6,994 bases of DNA from an uncultured Collinsella sp. (GCA_902488525.1 CABTWP010000072.1:1-6994), one strand, 5' to 3'. Counted from the stretch's first letter, positions 1 through 6,789 are shown. A program made the numbers and translations. The notes: generated by a model from the sequence alone, not told the origin.

Positions 1-21
1 AGACGTGTGCTCTTCCGATCT
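1..21 (+). other. Illumina TruSeq Read 2 adapter remnant (artefact)
   Basis: The window opens with AGACGTGTGCTCTTCCGATC followed by T. This matches, base for base, the last 21 bases of the standard Illumina TruSeq Read 2 adapter in the orientation that reads into an insert. It is a library remnant left at the contig end. The in-frame ATG-less stretch it creates before the GH1 fragment would give false N-terminal residues if translated, and any start codon called here is spurious. Confidence 0.96.
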
Positions 22-252
22 ATTGCCGCGATGCGCGACGCGGTGACCGAGGACGGCGTTGACCTGCTGGGCTACACCACCTGGGGCCCGATCGACCTGG
101 TGTCTGCCGGCACGGGCGAGATGTCCAAGCGCTACGGCTTTATCTACGTCGATCGCGACGATGCAGGTAGCGGCACCCTCAAGCGCTCCAAGAAGAAGAG
201 CTTCGACTGGTACAAGCATGTCATTGAAACGAATGGTGAGGACCTGTCCTAA
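22..252 (+). CDS. 6-phospho-beta-glucosidase, GH1 family, C-terminal fragment
   Basis: This is the last 76 residues of a glycoside hydrolase family 1 enzyme; the 5' part lies off the contig. GH1 enzymes of this type act in the cytoplasm and hydrolyse beta-glucosides phosphorylated during PTS uptake. What is visible is the conserved C-terminal block: GYTTWGPIDLVSAGTGEM, then SKRYGFIYVD, then the basic LKRSKKKSFDWYKHVI tail. Trp21 of the fragment is the usual active-site Trp. Ser28 with Lys36 and Tyr38 match the Ser...Lys-x-Tyr phosphate-binding loop of 6-phospho-beta-glycosidases, which favours a phosphorylated sugar over a plain beta-glucoside. Both catalytic glutamates would lie upstream and cannot be checked. 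The stop is TAA at 250-252. The reading frame continues into the adapter at bases 1-21, which must not be counted as protein. Whether the substrate is cellobiose-P, salicin-P or similar cannot be told. Confidence 0.9.
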   Translation: MAAMRDAVTEDGVDLLGYTTWGPIDLVSAGTGEMSKRYGFIYVDRDDAGSGTLKRSKKKSFDWYKHVIETNGEDLS

Positions 253-288
253 GGAAGCTGAGACACTCAACTTCATAGCCTCCTAACC

Positions 289-324
289 AAGGCGCCCGGC
301 GAGTATGTGCTCGCCGGGCGCCTT
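289..324 (+). terminator. Hairpin terminator after the GH1 gene
   Basis: A perfect 15-bp inverted repeat (289-303 paired with 310-324, AAGGCGCCCGGCGAG and its complement) encloses a 6-base loop, TATGTG. It starts 36 bases after the GH1 stop codon. The stem is very GC-rich with AA/TT at its base. There is no immediate long T-run; the nearest is TTTT at 337-340. Efficiency as an intrinsic terminator is therefore inferred from stem strength and position. Confidence 0.8.
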
Positions 325-376
325 GCCGTCTGCGGATTTTGAGACATGCGGCCCGCTTTTTGGATTCATCTGTCGG

Positions 377-382
377 TACACT
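377..382 (+). promoter_or_regulatory. Possible -10 element for the sensor operon
   Basis: TACACT lies nine bases before the ATG at 392, in the short gap between the GH1 terminator and the three-gene signalling operon. A start of transcription about seven bases downstream would fall at or next to that ATG, giving a leaderless or nearly leaderless message. No convincing -35 box was found at the usual 16-18 base distance. The call rests on one hexamer and its position. Confidence 0.25.
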
Positions 383-391
383 AAAAGCACT

Positions 392-2275
392 ATGGGTACC
401 CGCGAGCGACATATCGGCCACGCGGCCGCCCGATTCGCACCCGTGGCGGATTCCAGGGGCGGCAGGCTCTTCGCCATGCCGCGATTCCTTGTTGGCATAA
501 CACATCAGGTGTACCGTCACCGCGTCTTTGCTATCGCCGGCGCCATCACCGCGCTGTTTCTCATGCTTTTGGTAGTCTTGCCGGCGCTGTTCGCCTTCGA
601 CCCCAAACTTTCTAACGCCGTGCCCGCCTATAGCGAGGTGTCCGAAGAGGTCGTGGATGCGCTCGCCCATTCGAGCTCTCTCCCGTTGCTTGTCGCCGCA
701 ATTGTATTTTCGATTTGGGGCGTATCGGTCTATCTGCGCTGTTTGGACTATGTGTTGCGCCGCCGCCTTGTTGCCGTCGCCACCATCTGCGCCCTGTGGA
801 TGATCGAAGTCATTCTCAAGTACAAGTCGTTCACGCCGTTCTATGCCACCGTGCTGTGGTACCTGTACTACGTGCCCATGACGCTCATTCCGCTGCTCTA
901 CCAGTTGTGCGGTCTGCGCCTTGCGGGCCTGGAGCAACACCGCCTGGGTCGCCGCTACCGTGCTGCGCTGTGGCTTGTGGCCATCCTGCTTATCGGATTT
1001 GTGCTCACCAACGATTTTCACCAGCAGGTCTTCCGCTTTGACCGTACAAGCGACACCTGGAGCAACGATTACACGTACGGCTGGGGTTATTTCGCCGTTC
1101 TCGTGTGGACGGCCTTTGACTTCGTGGCCTTTTTTATCCTGGTTGGTCGGTCCTCGTCCTTTCGCATCCAACGTTTCTCGGGCACGGCGGCGCTCGTGCT
1201 GCTGGGCGGCGCTTTCTTTGCCGTCTCATATGCTCTGCGCGTGCCCTGGGCATGGAGGCTCAACTTTTCGCTCGTCTATTGCGTCCTGTGCGTGGTGGCG
1301 ATGGAAATCTGTCTCGATTGCGGTGTCATTCCGTCGTATCACGACATCGCCGGCATCTTCGACACCTTGCCGCTTGACCTCAAAGTTCTAACGCGCGACC
1401 TGCAGGAAGTCTATGCCACGCCAGTGTCAAAGCCAATGCCGGTGGGCGTGCGCGAGGAGTTGCGGGTCCAGGAGCACGGCCGCGCCCATGCCTTTGCCGT
1501 GGCGTCCGATCCCGATGTGATGTACCGTGCCTTTCCACTGCTGGGCGGATCGGCCCTGCTTGCCCAAGACGTGTCGGAGCTCAACGAGCTTAACCGTGAA
1601 CTGGCACATCGTCGCATGGAGTTGCAGCGTCGAAACGAGCTGCTCGCCGCCGACTACGACCTTAAGACGCACCTGGCAGATCAAGAGGCCGAGACCTTGC
1701 TGGTCCAAGACGTGGACCAGGCGCTTGCCCGCGCACTCGAAGGGATGTACGACCTGCTGAGCTCGCTGCCGCCGTTGACCGACGAAGCGTCTTCGCACGA
1801 GCGTTACCGCATGCTGCAGCGCGCCAAGATGCTCGTCGCCTATTGCAAGCGCAAGGGGTCGCTCACGTTGGCACAGCACGGGGAGAGCGGTTTTGACCGC
1901 GACCGTATTCAGCTCATTGCCAACGAGCTCGCAAGCGACCTGCGCACCATCGATATCGATTGCGCCTCGATTATCGCCATACGGCGCCCGATGCACGCCA
2001 GTACGGTAAGTGCCCTGTACGACTGCGTGTATGACTTTGCGTTTTTTGCCTACACCACCGACCATCCGGCACTTATGTATCACTTGGGCGACCATGACCG
2101 ATGCAGTGTCGAGCTGCGCGCCACGCTTTTTTCCAACGATGATGAAGATCTTTCGCAGACGCCCGCTGCGCAAGAGCTCGAAAGCGCTCTGCAAGGGCGC
2201 AACGTGGCATACCGCCTTGAGGGCGAGCCCGGCCAGCTGCGCATGATCGTCTTGATGCCGAGGGCGGGTGAGTGA
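392..2275 (+). CDS. 7TM-type membrane sensor with degenerate histidine kinase core
   Basis: With the ATG at 392 the product is 627 residues. About eight hydrophobic segments lie at roughly 46-68, 97-116, 125-143, 150-171, 191-207, 232-252, 264-282 and 292-307. The LTNDFHQ motif (204-210), followed by a WSNDYTYGWGYF stretch, resembles the N-terminal 7TM region of histidine kinases (HisKA_7TM type). A PAS-like part follows at about 316-391 (FDTLPLDLKVLTRDLQEVYAT), then a charged coiled coil at 393-430. The region expected to be the dimerisation helix reads VQDVDQALARAL, with Gln where a phosphoacceptor His would sit. The C-terminal part ends in a kinase-like MIVLMP strand but shows no N box or GxG loop. 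It is therefore probably a sensor or regulator without kinase activity, working with the kinase encoded next to it. The start is uncertain: no good ribosome site precedes 392; ATG 476 (599 residues, weak AGG upstream) is an alternative that keeps every membrane segment. Confidence 0.8.
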   Translation: MGTRERHIGHAAARFAPVADSRGGRLFAMPRFLVGITHQVYRHRVFAIAGAITALFLMLLVVLPALFAFDPKLSNAVPAYSEVSEEVVDALAHSSSLPLLVAAIVFSIWGVSVYLRCLDYVLRRRLVAVATICALWMIEVILKYKSFTPFYATVLWYLYYVPMTLIPLLYQLCGLRLAGLEQHRLGRRYRAALWLVAILLIGFVLTNDFHQQVFRFDRTSDTWSNDYTYGWGYFAVLVWTAFDFVAFFILVGRSSSFRIQRFSGTAALVLLGGAFFAVSYALRVPWAWRLNFSLVYCVLCVVAMEICLDCGVIPSYHDIAGIFDTLPLDLKVLTRDLQEVYATPVSKPMPVGVREELRVQEHGRAHAFAVASDPDVMYRAFPLLGGSALLAQDVSELNELNRELAHRRMELQRRNELLAADYDLKTHLADQEAETLLVQDVDQALARALEGMYDLLSSLPPLTDEASSHERYRMLQRAKMLVAYCKRKGSLTLAQHGESGFDRDRIQLIANELASDLRTIDIDCASIIAIRRPMHASTVSALYDCVYDFAFFAYTTDHPALMYHLGDHDRCSVELRATLFSNDDEDLSQTPAAQELESALQGRNVAYRLEGEPGQLRMIVLMPRAGE

Positions 2276-3771
2276 CGATGCAGATTTCGCTCATCCTTCC
2301 CCAAATCGTTGCGCTCGATGTCGTCTTTGCCCTGGCTGCGTGTCTGCAGATGATCCACGTTCCGCTCATCGCATCGCGCCGCTCGTCCTATAACCGTAAG
2401 GTGATTTGCGCCTACGAGGCGAGCCTCGTGGTTCACCTGGTGGTTTCGGCGCTTATCCTGTTCGCGTCGTCTGGCTCGTATCTGGTGGCGCCGCTTGACG
2501 TTTGCGCCAGGGCAATGGGCGGAGTGCTGTGGCTCAATGCCGCGATCTTTGCCTATGGCATGGTGCTTATGGTGCGCTATCGTCGCCCCGTCATGCTAGT
2601 CGAGCTGCTGCTTGTTGTCACCGTTACACCGCCGGTGGTTTTTGCCATGGGCTCGGCGTGGACCGTTGTCCTTATCGCAGAGGGGGCGTTCTTCCTGTTC
2701 CGTTCCATCGCGGCGCTCTTGATGGACGTCCGTAACCGCCAGGAGGATATCACCGCGTTCTCGACGATCGAGACCATCAACGTGATTCCCGTGGGCATCC
2801 TGTATCTGGACCCGAGGGGCCGTCCGCTGCTCATGAACCGCTGCATGCGCAAAAACCTGGTGGAACTTCATATGCCCACCGATCTAGGTGACATGAGCGG
2901 CACATGGAACGACCTGCGCAAACTTAGCATGCAAATGCCCGAAAGCAGTAGGAACCGTGTGCGGATTAACTTGGACCGTTTTGGTGAGGCTCGCGCGGTG
3001 ATCGAGATCTCTCCCGCCGAGATTCGCCTATTTGTGCACGACGAGGTTATGGTCTCGGGCCGTCCGTTCGAGCGCGTCGTCGGCTTGGACGTGACGGAAT
3101 ACGCGCATACCTACGACCGCCTGGCGCAAGCCAACCATCTGCTTGAGCTTGCGGGCCAAGAGCTCCAGGCCCAGATTGAAGAAGTCAAAAAAGTTGCCGA
3201 CAACGCGGCCTATCTGCGTATGCGCGCTTGCGTGCACGACGTGATCGGGCAGCGCCTATCCATTCTTCATCGATATTTGGAGGAGGGGCGTCTGGACGAT
3301 GAGTCGCTCGAGCAGATTGACCCGTTGCTGCGCTCAATCGCCGCCGATTTGCGCAGTGGCGGTGCCGGCGAGCCTGCAGAGCAGCTGGGTGATATCGTCC
3401 ATGCTTTTGGCCTGGTGAGTGTGCAGATCGATGTTGAGGGCGCGCTGCCCGAGGACGCGCGTGTCGCCGTCGCATTTTTGCAGATTATCCGCGAGGCCTC
3501 GACCAATGCCACCAAGCATGCGCAGGCGCATTGGATCCATGTGCGCCTGTGGCAGGAGGGGGCGGATGCTGACGGCATCGCGCACATGACGATTTCTAAC
3601 GACGGGTCCCCGGCCCCCGTATCGTATCGCGAGGGAACGGGTATCTCAGGTATGAGGCATGTCGCGCAAGATCTGGGTGGCAGCCTAGAGGTCCATGCTG
3701 CCCAGCCCTTTACGCTTGCGGTGTCCATCCCGCTGAGCTCCAACGCCACGGTCCAAAGGAGAAGTTCATGA
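2272..3771 (+). CDS. Membrane sensor histidine kinase, NarL/HPK7-like
   Basis: The 499-residue product has five hydrophobic segments (about 7-33, 45-66, 74-102, 107-125, 129-150). A PAS-like domain follows at about 165-278, from ETINVIPVGILYLD to the typical closing motif VGLDVTEYAHTYDRL, then a coiled coil at 280-312. The kinase core is intact: H box VHDVIGQRLS with His322 as the likely phosphoacceptor, N box IIREASTNATKHA (Asn412), SNDG at 442-445, and glycine-rich GTGISGMRH plus LGG (455-470). It should autophosphorylate at the membrane and pass phosphate to the regulator encoded next. The H box is that of the LuxR-regulator-linked kinases, although the usual Arg-Glu-Leu before HD is replaced by Ala-Cys-Val. 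The GTG start at 2272 overlaps the preceding stop (GTGA) and has AGGG seven bases upstream. ATG 2278, two codons later with GGTGAG in front, is equally possible. The ligand cannot be predicted. Confidence 0.9.
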   Translation: MTMQISLILPQIVALDVVFALAACLQMIHVPLIASRRSSYNRKVICAYEASLVVHLVVSALILFASSGSYLVAPLDVCARAMGGVLWLNAAIFAYGMVLMVRYRRPVMLVELLLVVTVTPPVVFAMGSAWTVVLIAEGAFFLFRSIAALLMDVRNRQEDITAFSTIETINVIPVGILYLDPRGRPLLMNRCMRKNLVELHMPTDLGDMSGTWNDLRKLSMQMPESSRNRVRINLDRFGEARAVIEISPAEIRLFVHDEVMVSGRPFERVVGLDVTEYAHTYDRLAQANHLLELAGQELQAQIEEVKKVADNAAYLRMRACVHDVIGQRLSILHRYLEEGRLDDESLEQIDPLLRSIAADLRSGGAGEPAEQLGDIVHAFGLVSVQIDVEGALPEDARVAVAFLQIIREASTNATKHAQAHWIHVRLWQEGADADGIAHMTISNDGSPAPVSYREGTGISGMRHVAQDLGGSLEVHAAQPFTLAVSIPLSSNATVQRRSS

Positions 3772-4391
3772 TCCGCGTCCTTATAGTCGAAGACCAGGCC
3801 ATTCTGCGCGAGAGCCTGGCGCGCTCCGTTGGCGACCAGCCCGATATGACCGTTGTTTCCGCCCTCGCCGATGCCTCCGAGGCCTTGGGCGTCGCGTTCA
3901 AGGAGCGCCCGGACATGATACTGATGGACGTGTGCACCGAGCATGATTCCAGCGGCATCGTGGCGGCGGCGCGCATCAAGGAGCAACTGCCCGAGTGTCG
4001 CATCATTATCATGACCGGCATGCCCGAGATCACCTTTGTCGATCAGGCCCGCGAAGCGGGCGTCGACAGCTTTGTGTACAAGAACGTCGGTATCGACGAG
4101 CTGTTCGCCGTGATGCGCTCCACGCTGGCGGGCTATTGCACGTTTCCCAAGCCGCCCGAGAGCATTTTTTCGGGCACGGCGGCACTCGACGATGTCGAGC
4201 TGTCGATTTTGCGCCTTGCCTGCGAGGGCAAGAGCCGCCGCGAGATCGCGGCCGAGCTGTTTATGAGCGAGGGTACCATCAAGCGTCGCATCTCGGAGAT
4301 CCTGAGCAAGACCGGCTACGACAACATCATGCGTCTTGCCGTGCATGCGGTGACCGAGGGCAGCATCGTCCCCAATATGGAGCGCCCGTAG
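3768..4391 (+). CDS. NarL/FixJ-family response regulator with LuxR-type HTH
   Basis: A 207-residue two-domain transcription regulator. The receiver domain (1-120) has the acidic pair Glu8-Asp9 (VLIVEDQ), phosphoacceptor Asp54 (MILMDVC), Thr83 (IIMTGMPE) and Lys105 (FVYKNVG), so all switch residues are present. The C-terminal LuxR-type helix-turn-helix spans about 139-196: the scaffold LDDVELSILRLACEGKSRREIAAELF and the recognition part SEGTIKRRISEILSKTG. Usual NarL proteins have TVK at the recognition helix; here it is TIKRR. Its length is normal for the family. The ATG overlaps the kinase stop (ATGA), and AAGGAG at 3756-3761 sits six bases upstream, so translation is coupled and strong. It is almost certainly the partner of the preceding kinase. 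Its targets are unknown; the operon itself or the adjacent genes are possible. Confidence 0.95.
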   Translation: MIRVLIVEDQAILRESLARSVGDQPDMTVVSALADASEALGVAFKERPDMILMDVCTEHDSSGIVAAARIKEQLPECRIIIMTGMPEITFVDQAREAGVDSFVYKNVGIDELFAVMRSTLAGYCTFPKPPESIFSGTAALDDVELSILRLACEGKSRREIAAELFMSEGTIKRRISEILSKTGYDNIMRLAVHAVTEGSIVPNMERP

Positions 4392-4424
4392 TCGGTGCGC
4401 CGCCCGTGTTCCAACGCCAAAGAT

Positions 4425-4465
4425 AGGCCTCCCGCTGTTTTGCATCTAAAAACGGCGGGCGGCCT
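4425..4465 (+). terminator. Hairpin after the response regulator
   Basis: The 17-base arms 4425-4441 and 4449-4465 (AGGCCTCCCGCTGTTTT and near-complement) pair with one mismatch and one G-T wobble around a 7-base loop. The hairpin starts 33 bases after the regulator stop codon. The arms carry T and A runs next to the loop, so it could act in either direction. No long T-run follows on the plus strand. It is the likely end of the sensor operon. Confidence 0.65.
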
Positions 4466-4496
4466 GCTTGTATGGGCAGTGCTGTCGGCATAAAGC

Positions 4497-4531
4497 GGCG
4501 GGGTCGCAGGATTATCTCCTGCGGCCCCGCC
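4497..4531 (-). terminator. Hairpin after the lipoprotein gene
   Basis: The 15-base arms 4497-4511 and 4517-4531 (GGCGGGGTCGCAGGA and its partner) pair with a single G-T wobble around the loop TTATC. On the minus strand it lies 50 bases beyond the lipoprotein stop and is followed by CGCTTTATG, a short T-run. It is best read as the terminator of the leftward genes, and together with 4425-4465 it insulates the convergent pair. A smaller 7-bp hairpin (4541-4547 with 4558-4564) sits between it and the stop codon. Confidence 0.65.
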
Positions 4532-4581
4532 TGACATGTGCGCGGATGTGTCCGCCAATCCGCGGCCGTCGATGTCTGCCG

Positions 4582-5424
4582 CTACGCGATGGTTGCGCTG
4601 TAAGAGGCGACGTCCTCGTAGGAATCGGTCAGGTAGGCGTCGATGCCGATGGTCGTATTGACGAGGTCATCAAGGCTATCGAGCGTGCCCTTCGAGAAGG
4701 TGAATTCCTCGGTGGCGTTGGTGCCGGGCATCAGGTGAGCCGAGAACCAGGGTTCCTTCATGGTGCCGTTGACGTTGGTCTTGCCGGAAGGAGCGTAGAA
4801 GGTCAGGTCCTTGTCGCTCTTGTTGGTGATGTTGACGACAAAGCCGATGTCGCCCCAGTCGTCCTTGAACTTCTCGGTGATGGTGATGGTGCACAGATCG
4901 TCATCGGCGACGGTGACGGCGGGGGAGATTTCGACACTCTGGACATCGTCGTCTTCGACGGCCTCATCGATCTCCTCTTCCTTCTCGGCCGCCTCGCGAT
5001 CCTTCTTCACCGTACCGGACAGGTCCTTGTCGGACTTGGTAAAGACAAGATTGCCGTCATCTTCTTCGAGGATGAGTTTGCCGTCCTTGAGCTTCATGTC
5101 ATGCGACTCGTCTTCGGCGGTGATGGTTACGGTGGTGGCATCCTTTGCCTCCCATTTAAGGTCCATGACTTCAAGGAACAGGTCGAGGGCACCTGTACCG
5201 TCCTCATCGAGAATCAGGACGCAGTGGACACCCCAATCCTCGAGCATCTTCATGTACTCATCGGTCAGCTCTTCGCCCTCCAGGGTTCCACCTGAGAGTT
5301 CCCAGCTGCCGACGAAGTTGGCCTTGGGGTCTTTGCCGCCGCCGCTGCAGCCCGTTAGGGCAAAGGCGAGCGCCAGGACGCATGTCAGAAATGCGAGTAC
5401 GGACTTTTTGAACGTTGTCTTCAT
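4582..5424 (-). CDS. Secreted lipoprotein with lipocalin-like and Ig-like parts
   Basis: A 280-residue exported lipoprotein. The basic start MKTTFKK, hydrophobic core and lipobox LTGC (lipidated Cys26) give a lipoprotein signal peptide, followed by a flexible SGGG stretch. Residues about 35-130 look like a small beta-barrel, lipocalin-like domain common in surface lipoproteins of gut Gram-positives: FVGSWELSGG, LILDEDGTGAL, and DGKLILEEDDGNLVF. A strongly acidic linker (about 131-165, KEEEIDEAVEDDD) joins it to a C-terminal beta-sandwich (about 166-280), where GFVVNITNKSDKDLTFY is typical of Ig-like DUF4352/DUF5067-type domains. Its function is unknown; ligand or cell-wall interaction on the outer face of the membrane is a guess. 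AAAGGAGGA (5429-5437 on the complement) four bases upstream fixes the ATG. It may be transcribed separately from the SPFH gene, given the hairpin between them. Confidence 0.85.
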   Translation of the reverse strand: MKTTFKKSVLAFLTCVLALAFALTGCSGGGKDPKANFVGSWELSGGTLEGEELTDEYMKMLEDWGVHCVLILDEDGTGALDLFLEVMDLKWEAKDATTVTITAEDESHDMKLKDGKLILEEDDGNLVFTKSDKDLSGTVKKDREAAEKEEEIDEAVEDDDVQSVEISPAVTVADDDLCTITITEKFKDDWGDIGFVVNITNKSDKDLTFYAPSGKTNVNGTMKEPWFSAHLMPGTNATEEFTFSKGTLDSLDDLVNTTIGIDAYLTDSYEDVASYSATIA

Positions 5425-5463
5425 GGTGTCCTCCTTTATCGAACGAAACCCATAGAAGCAAAT

Positions 5464-5487
5464 GCGGGGGTGGCGGACCCCCCCGCC
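5464..5487 (-). terminator. Possible GC-rich hairpin after the SPFH gene
   Basis: Between the SPFH stop (5506) and the lipoprotein ATG (5424), GCGGGGGT at 5464-5471 can pair with ACCCCCCCGC at 5477-5486, with two bases unpaired. An alternative fold pairs GGCGG with CCGCC within 5472-5487. On the minus strand it is followed by ATTTGCTT, a weak T-run. It could reduce read-through into the lipoprotein gene. No convincing promoter was recognised in the remaining bases. Confidence 0.4.
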
Positions 5488-5505
5488 AATTACCAGATAG
5501 AGGGG

Positions 5506-6741
5506 CTAGGGCCTGGGCGTTCCGCAGTTGCTGCAGAACTTGCCGCCGTTTTCGCTACCGCAGTTGGGGCAGAACCACTTGGCCGGTGCCGGGGCGGGTG
5601 CGGGACTGCCACACTCGGGGCAGAACTTGCCGGTGTTGGTGGCACCGCAGCTGCAGGTCCACGTGCCGGCCGCAGGTGCGGCGGTAGGAGCCGGGGCGGG
5701 AGCCGGAGCCGGCTGCGGGGCAGCCTGCTGCTGTGCCTGGCCGGCGGCGAACAGCTGGCTGGCATTCATGCCGCCCATGCCACCTGCCATGCCCATGCCC
5801 ATAAAGCCGGCCATCGCGCCGTTGGGGTTGGCGGCTGCTGCGCGCATCGCATCGCTCTGGGCGCTGGCGATGTTGGCGGCTGCCATGGTGGGATCGCGCA
5901 TGACCGCGGCCTTCTGCAGGTCTTTGATCATCTGCTCGTCTTCTTGCGAGGCGGCGATGGAGTTGACGCCAAAGCTCACGATCTCGACACCGCGAAGGTC
6001 GCGCCAGTCGGCCGAGAGGACTTCGTTGAGTGCGCGGGCGAGCTCGGTGGTGTGGCCGGGGATGGCGCTGTAGCGGATGCCCATCTCCGAGATCTTGGCA
6101 AAGGCGGGCTGCAGGGCGGTGAGCAGCTCGGACTTAAGCTGGCTGTCGATCTTGTCGCGCGTGTAACTATCGGTCACGTTGCCGCATACGTTGGTGTAGA
6201 ACAGCAGCGGGTTGGTGATGCGGTACGAATACTCGCCGTTGCAGCGCACGGAGATGTCGACGTCCAGGCCAATGTTGTTATCGACCACGCGGAAGGGCAC
6301 GGGCGAGGCGGTGCCGTACTTGTTGCCGATGATCTCCTTGGTGTTGATGAAGTAGACGCGCTGCTCCTTGCCCGCGTCGCCGCCAAAGGTAAAGCGGCTG
6401 CCGATATTGGCGAAGGTCTCCTTGATGGAATCGCCCAGGTTGCCGCTAAAGACGCTCGGCTCGCTGCCGGTATCGAAGACGAACTCACCGGGCTCCAGCG
6501 CGACTTCGATGATCTTGCCGTTTTGCACCACGAGCATGCCCTGGCCGTCGTTGACGGCGATGACCGAGCCGTTGGAGATGACGTTGTCCTCGCCGCGCGT
6601 GTTGGAGCTGCGGCCACCGGTACGTTTGCTGCCCTTGCAGGCCAAGACGTCGGCAGGCATCGATTCGCAGTAGATAAATTCCTTCCACTGGTCGGCCATG
6701 ACGCCGCCGGCAGCTCCCAATCCAGCTTTCAAGAGTCCCAT
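5506..6741 (-). CDS. SPFH-domain protein with two C-terminal zinc ribbons (YdjI-like)
   Basis: A 411-residue cytoplasmic protein. Residues about 15-280 form a divergent SPFH (band 7/prohibitin-like) domain: QWKEFIYCESMPADVLACKG near the start, NGSVIAVNDGQGMLVVQNGKIIEVALEPGEF, and VEIVSFGVNSIAASQEDEQM at the end. Next come an Ala-rich helix, a Gly/Met-rich patch (310-326) and a Pro/Ala linker (338-358). Two zinc ribbons close it: Cys363, Cys365, Cys374, Cys377 (CxC-x8-CxxC), and Cys391, Cys394, Cys403, Cys406 (CxxC-x8-CxxC). This architecture matches YdjI of Bacillus subtilis, which as I recall works with membrane partners YdjG/YdjH in recruiting the phage-shock protein PspA. Such proteins are often annotated as 'virion core protein', which is misleading. 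There is no signal peptide or membrane segment. AAAGGAAG (6748-6755, complement) six bases before the ATG supports the start. The upstream neighbour is a membrane protein 48 bp away, probably in the same operon. Confidence 0.88.
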   Translation of the reverse strand: MGLLKAGLGAAGGVMADQWKEFIYCESMPADVLACKGSKRTGGRSSNTRGEDNVISNGSVIAVNDGQGMLVVQNGKIIEVALEPGEFVFDTGSEPSVFSGNLGDSIKETFANIGSRFTFGGDAGKEQRVYFINTKEIIGNKYGTASPVPFRVVDNNIGLDVDISVRCNGEYSYRITNPLLFYTNVCGNVTDSYTRDKIDSQLKSELLTALQPAFAKISEMGIRYSAIPGHTTELARALNEVLSADWRDLRGVEIVSFGVNSIAASQEDEQMIKDLQKAAVMRDPTMAAANIASAQSDAMRAAAANPNGAMAGFMGMGMAGGMGGMNASQLFAAGQAQQQAAPQPAPAPAPAPTAAPAAGTWTCSCGATNTGKFCPECGSPAPAPAPAKWFCPNCGSENGGKFCSNCGTPRP

Positions 6742-6789
6742 GGTGATCTTCCTTTCTCGTCAAAGGCCGGGTGGTATTGGTTGGATTGC

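Noticed and set aside
289..324. 15-bp inverted repeat as an operator or attachment site
   Set aside because: Its position just after a stop codon and its GC-rich stem with short loop fit a terminator better. There are no second copy and no integrase nearby.
305..391. ATG at 305 as start of the 7TM sensor (656 residues)
   Set aside because: It lies in the loop and right arm of the upstream terminator hairpin, and the extra residues look non-conserved. A later start is more likely.
221..1171. 316-codon open frame on the minus strand, opposite the 7TM sensor
   Set aside because: Its composition (many Arg, His, Gln, Gly) is typical of an antisense shadow, and it crosses the GH1 terminator. The plus-strand frame has clear membrane segments.
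3267..4445. 392-codon minus-strand frame over the kinase and regulator genes
   Set aside because: It covers two well-recognised genes in antisense and shows no domain of its own.
4468..5295. 275-codon plus-strand frame opposite the lipoprotein
   Set aside because: It starts between the terminator hairpins, is a Gly/Val/Asp-rich shadow, and the opposite strand has a signal peptide, lipobox and strong ribosome site.
5680..5715. GCCGGGGCGGGAGCC-type short repeats as a DNA repeat element
   Set aside because: They encode the Pro/Ala linker of the SPFH protein and are explained by codon choice in that low-complexity stretch.
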